Positions 29,200-40,192 of a stretch of DNA of 64,000 nt are shown in pieces. This DNA is from Fistulifera solaris (taxonomy: Eukaryota > Bacillariophyta > Bacillariophyceae > Naviculales > Stauroneidaceae). The first letter of the stretch is position 1. Every line of letters starts with the position of its first letter. The notes under the pieces were generated by a model that did no database searches, had not been told where the DNA came from, and was given only the letters and a program-made list of their open reading frames with translations. A program made the position numbers and the translations under genes. The stretch lies in assembly GCA_030295235.1 (NCBI GenBank), contig AP026147.1, forward strand, positions 558,001 to 622,000, given 5' to 3'.

Positions 29200-30870
29200 A
29201 TGCGACAAAACGCATGCACAGGATATCCTTCTCTGAGATTGCTTTCATTTTTGTTCTTGTTACAAATAGCATTATGGAACTTTTCGCAAGCATTCATCCC
29301 TGCGTTTCCATCCTCTCGCACCCGCACATCAATGCTCATGGCATCCCAATATGACACACAAACTTACATGGCCACTTGCATTCCTGGTTTGGCATCTGTC
29401 CTAAGCGAAGAATTGACCGAATTGCGTTGCCAACAAGTCACGCCAGCATCTACTTCCGCCGTTTGGTTCCAAGCTGATTTACCTACCGTCTTGCGGGTAA
29501 TCTTGTGGGTACGCACGGCTCACAAAGTACTCGAATTGCTGGCAACGGCCGAAGATATTCGCGACAAGGACGGCCTCTATCAATGGATCCAAAACACCAT
29601 CCCGGTCGCCGAAGTACTGCAGAGTCACAGCAATCAACAGCAACCATCGCAGTGGCTGACGCTATCTGTACAAGTCATTCGCAATCAGGTGACGCAGTTG
29701 CCGTCCGACTTGACGCATTCTCATTTTACGGCATTGACCATTAAGAATGCTTTGGTTGATCAGGCACGTGACCTCTCATCGGATCGACCCAGTGTCAGTT
29801 TAGACGATCCAGATGTTCCGCTCGTAGCTATTTTGCACGGATCTCGCGGTGCAGCACAAGTCTCTCTGTATCGACAGTTGCATACGGATTCGTTGCACAA
29901 ACGGGGCTACCGATCGGGCGATGCCATTCACAAGGCAGCGATGAAAGAATCATTAGCAGCCGGACTGCTGAGGCAAGCTGGCTTTTCTTCTCCGTCACAC
30001 TTCCATCAGAAAGTAATTGTGGATCCCATGGCGGGTTCCGGGACTTTGTTGATTGAAGCGGCTTTGATGTCGGCCAATATTGCACCGGGACTCGTGAACA
30101 TAAAATGTGGTGGAACACGGCAACCTCCCGTAGTGCGATGGCATCACACACAAGATGTCATGTCACTTTGGAAGGATATTTTACAAGACGCGACACAAGA
30201 CGCTAAAACAGGTTTACAATTCTTACGAGAATCACAATTTTGTCGTTTCTATGGCAATGAGTTGCATCCGAGTGCTATGCAGCTATTTCGAGACTCGTTG
30301 TACCAGGCGGGTCTTTCGGATCTGGTTGCGATTCAACAAGGAAATTGCAATACTTATGAAATACCGTCTCACGAAAGTAGTGCTGTGACGGTGGTAACTA
30401 ATCCTCCCTGGGGGGTCCGTTTGGAGACTGACAGTGAAGATGAAGCGTGGAATGATTTACGTACATTTCTGCGTTCACAATTACCACCGGGCAGTGAGGC
30501 CTGGGTTTTGTCAGGAAACAAAAATAGTACGCGTCAATTAAAATGGAAACGAACGAACATGTTTCCGATACAAACAGGACAACAACAGCTTCGATGGATT
30601 CAATATAAGGTACTTTCCGATGAGGAACGAAATGCGCAATTGGAAGACGACAATGATGATGAGAAAAGGTACGATAGCCGCCCGCGATCTTCGATTCGAA
30701 CATTTCAGCGAGACCCGCAGCAGATACAACAGCGCGATGGGCAGCGGACGTTCAAAGATACGAGTCACAAACCAAGAAAGCCGCCAAGGGATTCTAACGA
30801 CCGAAAGCCACAGAAAAGAGTTATCAGATCACAAAACCAAGCCAGTAATTCCAACGAATGGCTCATATAG
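29200..30870 (+). CDS. RlmL/TrmN-type THUMP RNA methyltransferase, plastid-targeted
   Basis: 556-aa methylase related to RlmL/RlmK-type 23S rRNA guanine-N2 methylases. A signal peptide ends WNFSQAF-IPAF, a plastid import junction. Residues about 45-210 resemble a ferredoxin-like/THUMP RNA-binding unit (ATCIPGLASVLSEELTELRCQQ...). The catalytic part carries the linker VSLYRQLHTDSLHKRGYRSGDAIHKAAMKESLAAGLL, the SAM site KVIVDPMAGSGTLLIEAAL and the NPPW motif (VVTNPPWGVRL), which marks exocyclic-amine methylation. The tail is basic and Arg/Lys/Gln-rich, plausible RNA contact. I chose the ATG at 29200 because it places the signal peptide at the N-terminus; the longer frame starts at a GTG. Single exon. 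Confidence 0.85.
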   Translation: MRQNACTGYPSLRLLSFLFLLQIALWNFSQAFIPAFPSSRTRTSMLMASQYDTQTYMATCIPGLASVLSEELTELRCQQVTPASTSAVWFQADLPTVLRVILWVRTAHKVLELLATAEDIRDKDGLYQWIQNTIPVAEVLQSHSNQQQPSQWLTLSVQVIRNQVTQLPSDLTHSHFTALTIKNALVDQARDLSSDRPSVSLDDPDVPLVAILHGSRGAAQVSLYRQLHTDSLHKRGYRSGDAIHKAAMKESLAAGLLRQAGFSSPSHFHQKVIVDPMAGSGTLLIEAALMSANIAPGLVNIKCGGTRQPPVVRWHHTQDVMSLWKDILQDATQDAKTGLQFLRESQFCRFYGNELHPSAMQLFRDSLYQAGLSDLVAIQQGNCNTYEIPSHESSAVTVVTNPPWGVRLETDSEDEAWNDLRTFLRSQLPPGSEAWVLSGNKNSTRQLKWKRTNMFPIQTGQQQLRWIQYKVLSDEERNAQLEDDNDDEKRYDSRPRSSIRTFQRDPQQIQQRDGQRTFKDTSHKPRKPPRDSNDRKPQKRVIRSQNQASNSNEWLI

Positions 30871-31324
30871 TTTGTTGTATGACTCCCAATAAATCATTCA
30901 CTATTAGAGGCACCGTACCGAAGCTTGGTTCATGCTAAGTTCCTTCTGTCAGAGTTGCTAGTTTCAGAAAGAACTCAATGTGCTTCAATTAATAAAAAAG
31001 GATAAATATTGTGAATCAAAGCCATAACAGAATTTGGATTGTAATGCTCACTTATTTAGGTTATTGTATTAACAAGCTACATGATAGGCTTCAAGTTTAG
31101 CCGATGCCGATACTTCAAGACCAGAATTGAGTCACGATGGGCATCGGGGGAAAAATGACGCGCATGATTTTTTTAAGACCCCGACTGGCGATTGATTTCA
31201 TTTAGTATAGTAGGACGAACAAAGGATGGTAATGAAGTCGACATTGCTTTGTTGTGATGTCAAAGGCGTTATATTTTTGTGAAAAGGCATCGCGATACAA
31301 GCGCGACAAATGAAAAAGTTGTGT

Positions 31325-31369
31325 TTCATGACTACAATCCAGTCTTGACTGGCGTAAACCAACACTCTG
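31325..31369 (-). repeat. Dispersed hairpin element
   Basis: On the minus strand: AGTGTTGGTTTACGCC, then AGTC-AAGACTG and TAGTCATGA. An ACTAT box precedes it, as in the other copies. Confidence 0.7.
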
Positions 31370-31557
31370 TTTGATAGTGGAAATTCTAGGTGTCGATCAT
31401 CGGATTTTTTCGATGTGAAAAATAAAAGAAACTCTTAACAAGTAGTTCAAGTTCATCATTGTTGCGACTTTACTTACCCGTCATTATAACTATATTCGCA
31501 GTTGAATGACAATGGACGGATGCGAGAGACGCAAAACGGAACTCTTTGTTTTTCGGT

Positions 31558-31604
31558 TCATGACTACTGTACAATCCAGTCTTGGGTGGCGTAAACTAAC
31601 ACCC
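31558..31604 (-). repeat. Dispersed hairpin element
   Basis: On the minus strand: GGTGTTAGTTTACGCC, CAAGACTGGATTGTAC, AGTCATGA; about 80 percent like the copy 235 bp away. Confidence 0.7.
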
Positions 31605-31815
31605 CGCATCATAGTGAAATTTCAATGATTCTTCACGAAAAATTCTAGAATTATGTACCCAATGCGGCAATCCCATTTTTGCGCAACCGTTCGCTTTAAT
31701 GAAGCTCAAAACATTGCTGTTGCGAAGATTCTCTCTCTCGTTTAAGCAAATTACGCTTAATCAGCATCGTAACTCGAGTATACGAAAGCAATTTTGAAGA
31801 GTTTCAGAATCAACA

Positions 31816-32517
31816 ATGACAGACGACAATTTGGCAATTGTGAGTGACAAATCCTCGGAGGAATCGCCCAGTGAAACCAAAAGGACTCCACTTCCTTTAG
31901 GATGGACACGAGTCAAACGTCGAAGAAGCGACAAAGAGGATGAAACTTGCTGTGAAGATCCTTCTTGTCGAATACGCCAAGCTCCTTTGACATTAGCGAC
32001 CTTGAAAGACGACTCATCGACGAATGCGCGTTCATTTCAAGGAACGGCGGTGTTCTGCTTACACGAAATGAACCCAAGTTGGTTTCAAGGGTACTTCTTT
32101 CAAGGAACTACTACTTGGGGCATTCTGTGTGAACAGCAAGAAGTGGATGATTGTTTGCAATGTGCCGATGGAGGATACCGTGTCTTGAACGTGACCCTGC
32201 ACACCTATTCGGGGGGAGTCGATTCACCCGAGAAAATTGTGATTCGCAATGTTGAATGGACCGGTGGGGATATGATGCGCTTGCTTCAAGCGGAAGGACA
32301 GCTACGCATGGAACCGACACAGTTGTACACGGCAGAAAAGGCCGTTCCATTGACGAAAAGTCTCTTCAAAACTCTTCTTCGAAAGTTGTCTCATGAAAGC
32401 GACCCTGATAAGGAACAGCAGGTTTTAGATATTCTTCCCGATGTTGCCATCATCATGGGTGAAATGAAGGTTATGGTGCCGATCCGTCAAGAAGACGACG
32501 ACGAAGAAGATTCATAG
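31816..32517 (+). CDS. Hypothetical protein, 233 aa
   Basis: Single exon with an ATG start. A polar N-terminus with a basic KRRR run is followed by an ordered middle (FQGTAVFCLHEMNPSWFQGYFFQGTTTWGILCEQQEVDDCLQCADGGYRVLNVTLHTYSGG) and a helical C-terminal third (LFKTLLRKLSHESDPDKEQQVLDILPDVAIIMGEMKVMVPIRQED). The acidic tail ends EDDDEEDS. A CC...C pattern near residues 44-49 is too sparse for a zinc finger. No family recognised; nuclear location is possible from the basic cluster. Confidence 0.7.
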   Translation: MTDDNLAIVSDKSSEESPSETKRTPLPLGWTRVKRRRSDKEDETCCEDPSCRIRQAPLTLATLKDDSSTNARSFQGTAVFCLHEMNPSWFQGYFFQGTTTWGILCEQQEVDDCLQCADGGYRVLNVTLHTYSGGVDSPEKIVIRNVEWTGGDMMRLLQAEGQLRMEPTQLYTAEKAVPLTKSLFKTLLRKLSHESDPDKEQQVLDILPDVAIIMGEMKVMVPIRQEDDDEEDS

Positions 32518-32825
32518 CTGTCAAATTCATAACGTGCGACGCAATTTCAGAAATTCTAATAAAGTGTAGAATTGAGCCAATGAATTAGATAACTCTAGAT
32601 TCGTTGAATAGAACAATGCATGAAATTGGAATCAATCTGTGATGGCATACACTCTCATAGTGGACTTAATCGGTTCGCGCATCAGCTGTCATTGACACTT
32701 CACAACCCAAACCGATAAATACAAAGATTAGGCAGTGTATCCCATACTTTCTACAGAGCTTTATGATTTCTAAGATAAGGTGTTTGTTCCGGAAAATTTC
32801 CGCTCCCCCAAAGGGCCGAAAACGA
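32518..32825. other. Intergenic, convergent 3' ends
   Basis: Between two convergent genes; nothing recognised. Confidence 0.4.
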
Positions 32826-33564
32826 CTACTTGGAGCGCACAAATTTGACTCGTCGTTTGGGGCCTCGATACATAAACAGTGTACCCGTCAGCATGGGAAT
32901 TTTGATGACATCGTCGTTGCTCGTGGGTGCTTTTGGAGCCGGTCGGGGTTTCGGAGGCAACACGATTTCTTCAATCCCTTTAAACAACCCCAGCGCGTTC
33001 CCGGAACTGCGGGTCGCAGCTCGTGTTGTGTGAATCTTTTCGGGATTCTCGACTGTCTTCTTGTTATTGGAAATGGTTGTAGCCTTTCGTGATACAAACA
33101 CAACCGACTTTTTCGCTTTTATGATCGTCGGTTTTGTGCTTTTCTTGGAAGGTGAGCTCCTTCGTTCACTCGACGTGTCCCCGTCACTGTCGGCGAGAGA
33201 AGAATTGTTTTCGTGACTACCTTCTTCCGTAATACTGCGCAACAGACGTTCCGGAATGCTCTGTTCATCATTATCTTCCGTTCGAACGATCCAGTGTGTG
33301 TCGGGAAGTGTCGTGACGGGAGATGAATCTCCGTGGACGACCATGGACTTGTCTTCGGTCTTGGCGAGAAGAATGCCGATCGCCACGGATTTGCCGTGAA
33401 TGATCTATGTTTCGACGGGAATGTAATGATTAGTGCATGTAGAAGAGTCACAGCAGACGACTACTTGTTGTGTTTCGAATCTTTCCTTCACTTACCTCCA
33501 CTTTGTCGCCGACTTTGTAAAGTCGCGGCGGCTCATCCGACTGGGAACGGCGTGTCGAAACCAT
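32826..33564 (-). CDS. Small SH3/Tudor-like protein, two exons
   Basis: 215-aa protein after splicing. Exon 1 (33564..33496) encodes MVSTRRSQSDEPPRLYKVGDKVE. An intron (33495..33405, GTAAGT...CATAG) follows, and exon 2 (33404..32826) continues IIHGKSVAIGILLAKTEDKSMVVHG. YKVGDKVEIIHGKSVAIGILLAKT...DTHWIVR looks like a small SH3-type barrel, as in KOW, Tudor or agenet modules. The rest is Ser/Lys-rich and basic (SPSKKSTKPTIIKAKKSVVF, GPKRRVKFVRSK), fitting a nuclear or nucleic-acid role. The fold is inferred from pattern only. Confidence 0.7.
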
Positions 33565-34443
33565 GTTCGTTGAAGGCGATCAAGAAAAGATGAAAACTAC
33601 GAATGCGTGCACCGGAGCCTGCTTCAAGCTCTAGCGTTATCAGAGAAGGAAACGTTCTGAAGTGTCAGATATGCAAAAGACGATTCGATATCAATCGAAT
33701 GAAGATGTCAACCGTGAGAAAACGACAGAGCATAGGAAAATGCAAAAAACAAGTAAATGCGCAGAAAGACGAGTTTGATCGCCTCCGTCTGCTCCGTGTG
33801 AGCGAACGAGATGTAAAACGGATGAACTGGCTCGGACACTTTGGGGAAAAACGCGTTACTACTTTCTTTAATAGTGTCGAGAGCTACCGCGGTATCGAAT
33901 GTTGGATTTTACTTAACAACCATTTCGCAACCGAGTGTCGAAAGTACTTCGGCTATCGTGAAGTGGTACTGACAATATAAGGTTACTTACAAGATCAAAA
34001 GTGACATAAAAGGCGCGTGACGCGCGACCGCGCGAGACTGAGATGTGTTGCGCGTTGCGCCAAATATATACATTGAACGCAATAAACTCGCACAAATTTA
34101 TTACGGAGTATTGGGATGTTGCAGCAGTCTAAACAAACTTCGACTCCTTCTTTTCATGTAACAGTTTCCAGTCTCCTTTGGCAGCTTTCTTGTGATATTC
34201 GGATTGCAGTTCGCGGTACGCCTGATGCAGGTCGTGTCAACTCTTTGCCGTTGCGGTGAAACGGCAGCAGTATGATTCGTTCGACACAATACGGCTCGGA
34301 AATGAAAGAACGACCCGCTGATAAGGAATATGAAACGACAGCTTTCATGACAGCAATGCATTTAAGGCTTTTACACCCCCGTTCTGGTTTGACATGCATT
34401 TGTTGCGAAAAAATGTGATGAGCTGCCTGCACTTCAAAAAATC

Positions 34444-34480
34444 ACTATAGGCTCAAAGTGTTGGTTTACGCCATCACGGC
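34444..34480 (+). repeat. Dispersed hairpin element, left part
   Basis: CACTATAGGCTCAAAGTG then TTGGTTTACGCCATCACGGC. The right GACTG/CAGTC part is not obvious. Confidence 0.55.
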
Positions 34481-34643
34481 AAAGGATGGATACGGCAGCA
34501 TAACACGACCACAAATGACATCCCAAAGTGTCTCTTCACATGGAATGGGCGTTGATATGGTCATTAATATTCACCAAACTTCATTCAATGCAGCATCTCG
34601 ATGATTCGCGGAAAAAAGCATCCGGATCGTTGACCGCCATGTT

Positions 34644-34699
34644 CACTATACACTCAAAGTGTTGGTTCAAGCCATTAACGACTGAAATTCAGTCACGGA
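34644..34699 (+). repeat. Dispersed hairpin element
   Basis: CACTATACACTCAAAGTG, TTGGTTCAAGCC, then GACTGAAATTCAGTCACGG. The hairpin arms GACTGaa/ttCAGTC are perfect. Confidence 0.7.
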
Positions 34700-34881
34700 T
34701 CCCGATAGTATGCGAAACGCGCAATAAAAAAGATCGCAAAGTGATGATGCTTTGAAGAACGCGAACGAGATCTCAACAAGCATCAGTTCCCATCTATTTT
34801 CAACCTTGCTTTCGCCCACCGTAACTCTACCAGTCTGATCCACACGGAAGAGGAAGCAGTCATCGATACAAAGCAGTGACA

Positions 34882-36776
34882 AATGGCGGACTTCTTTGAG
34901 GCCATTCCAGATGAAGAGCTCTCTTCTGAGCAAAAAGATTTTCAAACCGTCTATAAAAGAGTCAAGTGTCAAGTGGTCCATGTACAGGCTGCTGCATGAA
35001 CCGAATAGCCTTGCTGACGTTGACTGGGATAGATTTCAAGATTTCACTATTTGTGTCAGCGAGTCTGCATACTCACGATTTCGGGAACATTTTGTTTACT
35101 TTACACTCCACAATGTCGGCAGATACAAAGAACTCAAGTGTTCTATTTACGGTGAAAATGATGAAGCCGTTGCAGAGACTGTGACATTCTTTTAGTCGTT
35201 AAAACACTCGGGGGAAGACGACCCTTGTCTTGAAATCGACCATTCTATAATTCGAGATGTATACGGTTTTGACGTTGGGTCACTCCAAGGCGAGCAGCTC
35301 ATTCGCATTTTGGAAGCGAATCCTACGCGTCAAATCTGTTTTCGAACTGGATTTTTCGGCGCAGAAAATTCCGCCATCTTGGCAATACGACCCTGCCCGC
35401 TGAATATGAAAATTTCACTTCATCACTTTGCTTTTTCGGATGACGGAACTGCATTTGTAGATGCGTTGGAGAAGCGAACATCTTCTTTCGGTACACTTAT
35501 CCTACAGTTGGACACAGATGGATGGCCTTTTGACCACACCAACATACAACGCATTTTACAGTTGAACGTGTTCGAAAAGCTCGCGTTTTGTTCCCTGAAT
35601 GACGATATGGTGTTCCTCCCTTTTTCTACCCAGGTGAAAACATTGGAGTATTATATCGAAGAAAATCATTTTCCAAAAACTGGTTTTGAATCAGTTGACA
35701 TTGTGGCAAAGGATCTCCGCTTGAAAGTATGCCTCAATGGTGCTGACAATTGGGATGAACTCCTTGTCTCGATCTTAAATCGGGTTGCATCTTTGGGCGA
35801 TATGGAAAGATTTGATTTTTCAGTTCATTACTACGGGGGCGAAATACACCCGGAAGAATTCGATATGCTGGAAAACTATAGTTGTGTCCAAGTTTCCAGA
35901 GTGGCGGAGGCGCTGGTCCGAGTAATCAAGGCGAACCCAAAGATGACATACCTGAGCTTGAGCCGTTCTCATTGGCGATGGGATTGGTCCCCTCATTTGC
36001 AAAAGCATTTTCAAGTCGTTGGAGGACAAGGAAGGATTGTGTGTCTTTGTTGTAGACAAGTATCCATCAGAGGACAGCAATTACTTTATGTTGAAGCAGT
36101 TGCTAGTTCGCAATAGGGAAATCATGGTTCTCGATACTTCTGGTAAAAGGTACACCGACGGATCCGATATTGACAAGCTTTACTTAATCAACTGCTTTTA
36201 TCGTCAATTGGCCATCCTTTCGAAAGGTGAAGCACCGTTGCGACCCTCGTTGTTCGCAACAATGCTGACAGAAAGATATCTCATGATTATCACAATATGG
36301 CACTCTTCCTGGCCGACAACACCGATATGCTGCACGAGTTCATTCAAGCACTAAATCGAGAGGAGCTTGTTGTTTCTCAACTTCAGTCCGGGGGAAAAGA
36401 CGACTGGTTTGGATCTACCATGACTGACAGTTCGAAACGTAAACCAAATGTAGAGCTGTCGCGCGCAAACAAAGCAACGAGGAGCGATACTTGCAACTGA
36501 CGCGACTATAACCTATGTAACATCTGGCCAACTACGTCTTCTTTTGAGCTATCGTGAGTCGGCCTATGATTTGGAAGCTATAGCAGAACTACTCCGGCAA
36601 TGAGGCGCGCCGTCGGCCTGTTACGTGGTCTTATGCTCGAGAACGACACAAACCCTACAGCTCGCTTTATCGCCTTTTCAAAGAGTGATTTCAGCATGAA
36701 CGATGAAACTGTTCTCCGAATGTTGAGCGACGCACTATGGAATGAAGGCCATGCAATTGTCGCGGTTTGTTGATCC
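34882..36776 (+). pseudogene. Decayed host gene, LRR-like protein family
   Basis: A run of protein-like sequence across several frames. It opens with ATG at 34882 (MADFFEAIPDEELSSEQKDFQTVYKRVK), moves to a second frame near 34985 (LLHEPNSLADVDWDRFQDFTICVSESAYSRFREHF), meets an in-frame TAG at 35193, and continues (SLKHSGEDDPCLEIDHSIIRDVYGFDVGSLQGEQLIRILEANPTRQICFRTGFF). It shifts at an A4 run near 36001-36004 and again near 36280. The repeating pattern of short strands and helices (L..L....F..L..) suggests a leucine-rich-repeat-like protein. A separate 57-codon piece (36600-36773) looks like a C-terminal remnant. With at least three shifts and one stop it is probably dead, although some shifts may be sequence errors. 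Confidence 0.6.
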
Positions 36777-36865
36777 GTGCCCCACGATCATTCCTAATCA
36801 TAATCATCGACAAAAAACGACTTGTACACTTCATTGACTTCTTAAAGTAGCCATTGCTATACAAG

Positions 36866-38452
36866 CTACATAATTGCCTGTCCGTTCATGATTGCTATAG
36901 CTATGCGCTCTCGACAAAGTGTGATATGAGTTTGATCGAACAACAACGGGCAATCTTTGGAGATAAAATCAGCGAACATGCACGTGAACACTCCGCAATC
37001 GAAACCTAGTAAAATAAAAAATGAGCAGTGAGCTGAATACCACAAAATTCCATGCGCGCTGGAACGACGTACCATTTCGCTGTCGCGGAGTATCCGATGT
37101 GCACTCAATGAATTCCCATTCGTCTTCGTCAGGGAGCGGGCACTTCTTCTTGTCTTGGTGTTCGTCCTTCAAGTACTGAAATAATGCATCTAAATAACGA
37201 CGTCCGTCGCCACCCATCGAGTCGTAGAACTGTATACGTTTCGCTTGCATAAAAATAACTGCGCAAACCCAGTGCATGTTGTTTTGGTTGATTGGAAATA
37301 TAATCTTGTCCAAATTAAATACATCTTTCCCTAGTTTCAAAAGTATGCATGTGAGCCCGTTTGGAGTTTGAAGCAAGACAGTGTAGACGAAACATTCACT
37401 TAGCGACACTTACCAGGGACTTTCTTGGACCACCGTTTGACATTACGGTATTCATAAGTGCCGTTCTTCGCGGGGTTAGCATGGCCCTCATTCAACAACG
37501 AGGTAATGAAAAACGACTTGAAAAAATGACTTCGCTTTCGCTGAGGATTCTGCTTGCACATTTCTTCGTCTCGACGCGCTAACATGACGTAGAAGAAGTG
37601 AATAACCTCGTCAGTAAGCCAGCCACCAGGGCGCAAGGTGTGCATCGATGCCCTTGTAACCGAATCCGCATCGAATGTAGCCAAAATTTCATGATCAGGT
37701 CCACTTCCATGTATAGCTTCCGCTACAATTTCTTTCTCATCTTCTGTCAAGGGACGCATGAGCTCTGCCATTCGCTCCTTCGCTTCATTTTCGAGGCGAA
37801 TTCTTTCAAGTTCTTCGATAGCTTTGCTCTTCTTGCGCTCTTCCGATTTTTCGTATTCTTTCCTTAACCGCCGACTCATATGCTGATCCGCTTTATCAAG
37901 ATCGTCAACAATGTCCCCGATAATCTTGGGGGACAAGGCCGCATTCGACACTTCCATCCACATCTTTTGCGACGATCGTAGACCAATGCTGGTGTCTCGA
38001 ATCTTCAACGCATTCAAACTCTGAGAGAACCGATCGATAGCATCGTCTTTTGCAATTCCGCTCGTATTATCCAATTGCATCTCCGGAGGAAAATCGAACA
38101 CAGCTGATAGTACTTCTTGCGCTTCGTCCCAGGTATTTAACGTTTGCGCGTGTCCACCCGGCCTGGACTCAATTCGACGAATAGCTTCCACATAATCGTA
38201 GCGTCTTTTAATTTCAGAATCATTTGTTCCTCCTCCGGTGAATCGATTCAAAGTAGCCTGAAAGATACTCTGAAAGAAGTTCAACTCTGCTTTTTTGCCG
38301 CGCGCATACGAGTTCATAATCTCTTGACTCCCCATGAGCGCGTTTGCCATAGAAAAGACCGTGCAAGGATGGCGTTTATTTTCTAGCAAATGCAAGACTT
38401 CAAGTTTGATCAGTGCGGCGGTAGGATCATTTAATTGCAACGGGTCCGTCAT
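36866..38452 (-). CDS. ULP1: Ulp1/SENP-type SUMO protease (C48), three exons
   Basis: Cysteine protease expected to mature SUMO and remove it from proteins, probably in the nucleus. Exons 38452..37414, 37330..37073 and 37005..36866; introns GTAAGT...CTAG (83 bp) and GTACGT...CTAG (67 bp). The spliced 478-aa protein has a full catalytic set: His366 in NNMHWVC, Asp383 in FYDSMGG, Gln430 in TPRQRNG and Cys436 in FDCGVF. It also has the typical approach motif LRPGGWLTDEVIHFFYVML and the KSFFITSLLN segment. The second intron splits the Gly just before FDCGVF, so unspliced readings lose the nucleophile. The N-terminal half holds a charged coiled coil (RRLRKEYEKSEERKKSKAIEELERIRLENEAKERM). Confidence 0.92.
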
Positions 38453-39040
38453 TCTTGTGGAGGTAGACGTTGCGTTGTGATTCGTGCGGCCGCCGGGCGT
38501 ATTTTGCCGTAAAGGATGCTCTGCGGAGAATGGAAATGGATTTGCGCTTTTCTTCGCGACGTCTCTTTCGTTCTAGAATCGTCATAAGATATACGTAGAT
38601 TATTTAATGTTTAAAAGGAACAGCCCTCAAACGATGTTGATAATAAAGCAAATGGAGATGAATGACAACAGTGACAAACTTCGTTTTCTAGCCAAAGTGT
38701 TGTCCGTATTTCATCAAGACTGCATTCCAGTCATGAATCATTGTCGGCCTGTCCTCCGTTCTCGAACTGCGGTACTGATCTAAGGTTCGTGAATGAACGC
38801 AGACACTATGTCAAGCCAGAAAAAACATTGCGCGACACCATCCTCACACTGTTTTTCATCTCAGTAAATCAAATGCACCCGAGACTATTGATGAAGCCAG
38901 CAGAGCGTTTTCTTTGCGAATAATTTCAGTTTTAAAAAGATGATAATAACATGTAACGTTTTACAGTCAATGCGATGATCGTTTAATGTAAAATCAACTA
39001 ACTTCTTACGTAGAATTTTAGGCGCATTAGAACTATGCAA
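38453..39040. other. Intergenic with one dispersed element
   Basis: Upstream of the Ulp1 gene. Element copy at 38693-38745; otherwise nothing recognised. Confidence 0.45.
38693..38745 (+). repeat. Dispersed hairpin element
   Basis: AAAGTGTTG, a variable middle, then AAGACTGCATTCCAGTCATGA. Same right half as the 10.6 kb copy. Confidence 0.65.
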
Positions 39041-40192
39041 TCATGTATAAGTCGCGCGAGGGTTCATTTCGTGATCGTAGGCACGTAGAGAATGTTCGGC
39101 TTGCGAGGAGTCTTCAAAGACGTAATTTAAGTCGCTTCCTGTGGGAACAATATCTGCATAGCCCCTGTGGTAATCATCCTGAAGATAGATGCCATCCATA
39201 GTACTGCGAGAAGTGTCATCCGGAAATGTTCTCGGTGTGAAGTAGTTGAAAAGACCGTTTCCACTGACTTTGTTGTCGAGTATCTTTACATTTCGGTGAC
39301 GCTTAAGATCGTTGTTTACCCACATAATCAAACAGATTACTCCGAGAACCATGGTAAAGAAGCCATTGCAAAGCTTGCTTTGGCCACCGGCGTCATGTTA
39401 TAGCCAGTAGATTCATCTTCCACCAATCCATCTCCGCCGTATTCAGGGATAGTTTTGTTGGTGCTCGTGCTCATTTTGGAAGAGGGTAATACACGTACGA
39501 CCCCAAGATCCGAGACAGTTGATTGCGTCTCTTCGACAGTCTCCAGAGCTAAATCCATTAGTGCCGGAACGGTATCATCGGAAACAAGATTTTGGCCAAA
39601 TACCTGGACTTTTCCTTTGAAATAGCCGCAATAATTCTTTGGGTCTAGGAACGGGTCACATTGATCTAAAAAAAGATGGCGATTTAGACGCTCTTGTGAA
39701 ATCCGGTAAAATTTCAGTTATTCCACAGAGTCTCAAGTCACTTACCATTCAAATCCATTTGCGGTTCATTAAACTTAAATCCAGTGATACGACTCGAGTT
39801 TTCTTCAGCTGTCTTCTGAAGTTTTCTATCTGGAACCGAGCAGATGGATGGAAAAGATTCCGATAGAATCGAATCAATGACTCGATCGTAAATCACAACC
39901 AATGCCTTTCTCAGATCCGCTGATTCGACACTTTCTATTTGAAATACGTAATCAAATTGAACAGGCGAACCGTGCTTGGAGCTGGTTCCTCCGAAGAATC
40001 CGTCTTTTCAGGACGGCATGAGGATGCTACAAGGGCTGTTTCCGACTGGATAGAATAGCGTTCTTCGGCTTCCCTTTTAAACGATGGTGCGTGATGCCGC
40101 GCATCTACGAGTGGGTCCGCTGCGTTCGTTACAACGGCGGACGACAGCCAACACACTGCAATTGCCGCGGACGGCCATTTTATAGCTGTCAT
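39041..40192 (-). CDS. Type I single-pass membrane protein, two exons
   Basis: Signal peptide (MTAIKWPSAAIAVCWLSSAVVTNA), an extracellular or luminal region, one transmembrane helix (MVLGVICLIMWVNN) and a roughly 85-aa cytoplasmic tail rich in Tyr/Asp/Ser. An intron at 39745..39666 (GTAAGT...TTTTTTTAG) joins PQMDLN to DQCDPFLDPKNYCGYFKGKVQVFG. Two places need one extra base to keep frame: near 39957-39963 (VRLF-QFDYVFQIESVES) and near 39359-39368 (KASFAMG-FFTMVLG). Because both sides read as good protein, I treat them as consensus errors. The luminal pattern FxFDYVFQIES...LRKALVVIYDRVIDSIL plus a C...C pair is one I associate with diatom surface proteins. No named family. Confidence 0.65.

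Larger units (their letters stand above)
30871..31815. other. Intergenic with two copies of the dispersed hairpin element
   Basis: No gene seen. Two minus-strand copies of the element sit 235 bp apart. Confidence 0.5.
33565..34881. other. 1.3 kb without a supported gene, two element copies
   Basis: Contains a weak 125-codon plus frame (33603-33980), a reverse TACTCCGTA (34102-34110), and two copies of the dispersed element near 34.45 and 34.65 kb, both led by CACTATA and CTCAAAGTGTTGG. Confidence 0.5.

Noticed and set aside
28893-29357. 154-codon minus frame overlapping the RlmL-like leader
   Set aside because: Part of it (KLAREGPSLARKNLPLSQRYNLQYGPERVLLKQ) looks mildly coding, but it overlaps the signal peptide of a much better gene on the other strand and matches no family I know.
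33603-33980. 125-codon plus frame with a CQIC motif
   Set aside because: One Cys pair only, poor composition elsewhere, and it occupies the promoter of the two-exon SH3-like gene.
35152-35195. Idea that a 44-nt GT...AG intron removes the TAG at 35193
   Set aside because: 44 nt is not a multiple of three, while the frame is the same before and after the stop, so splicing would break it.
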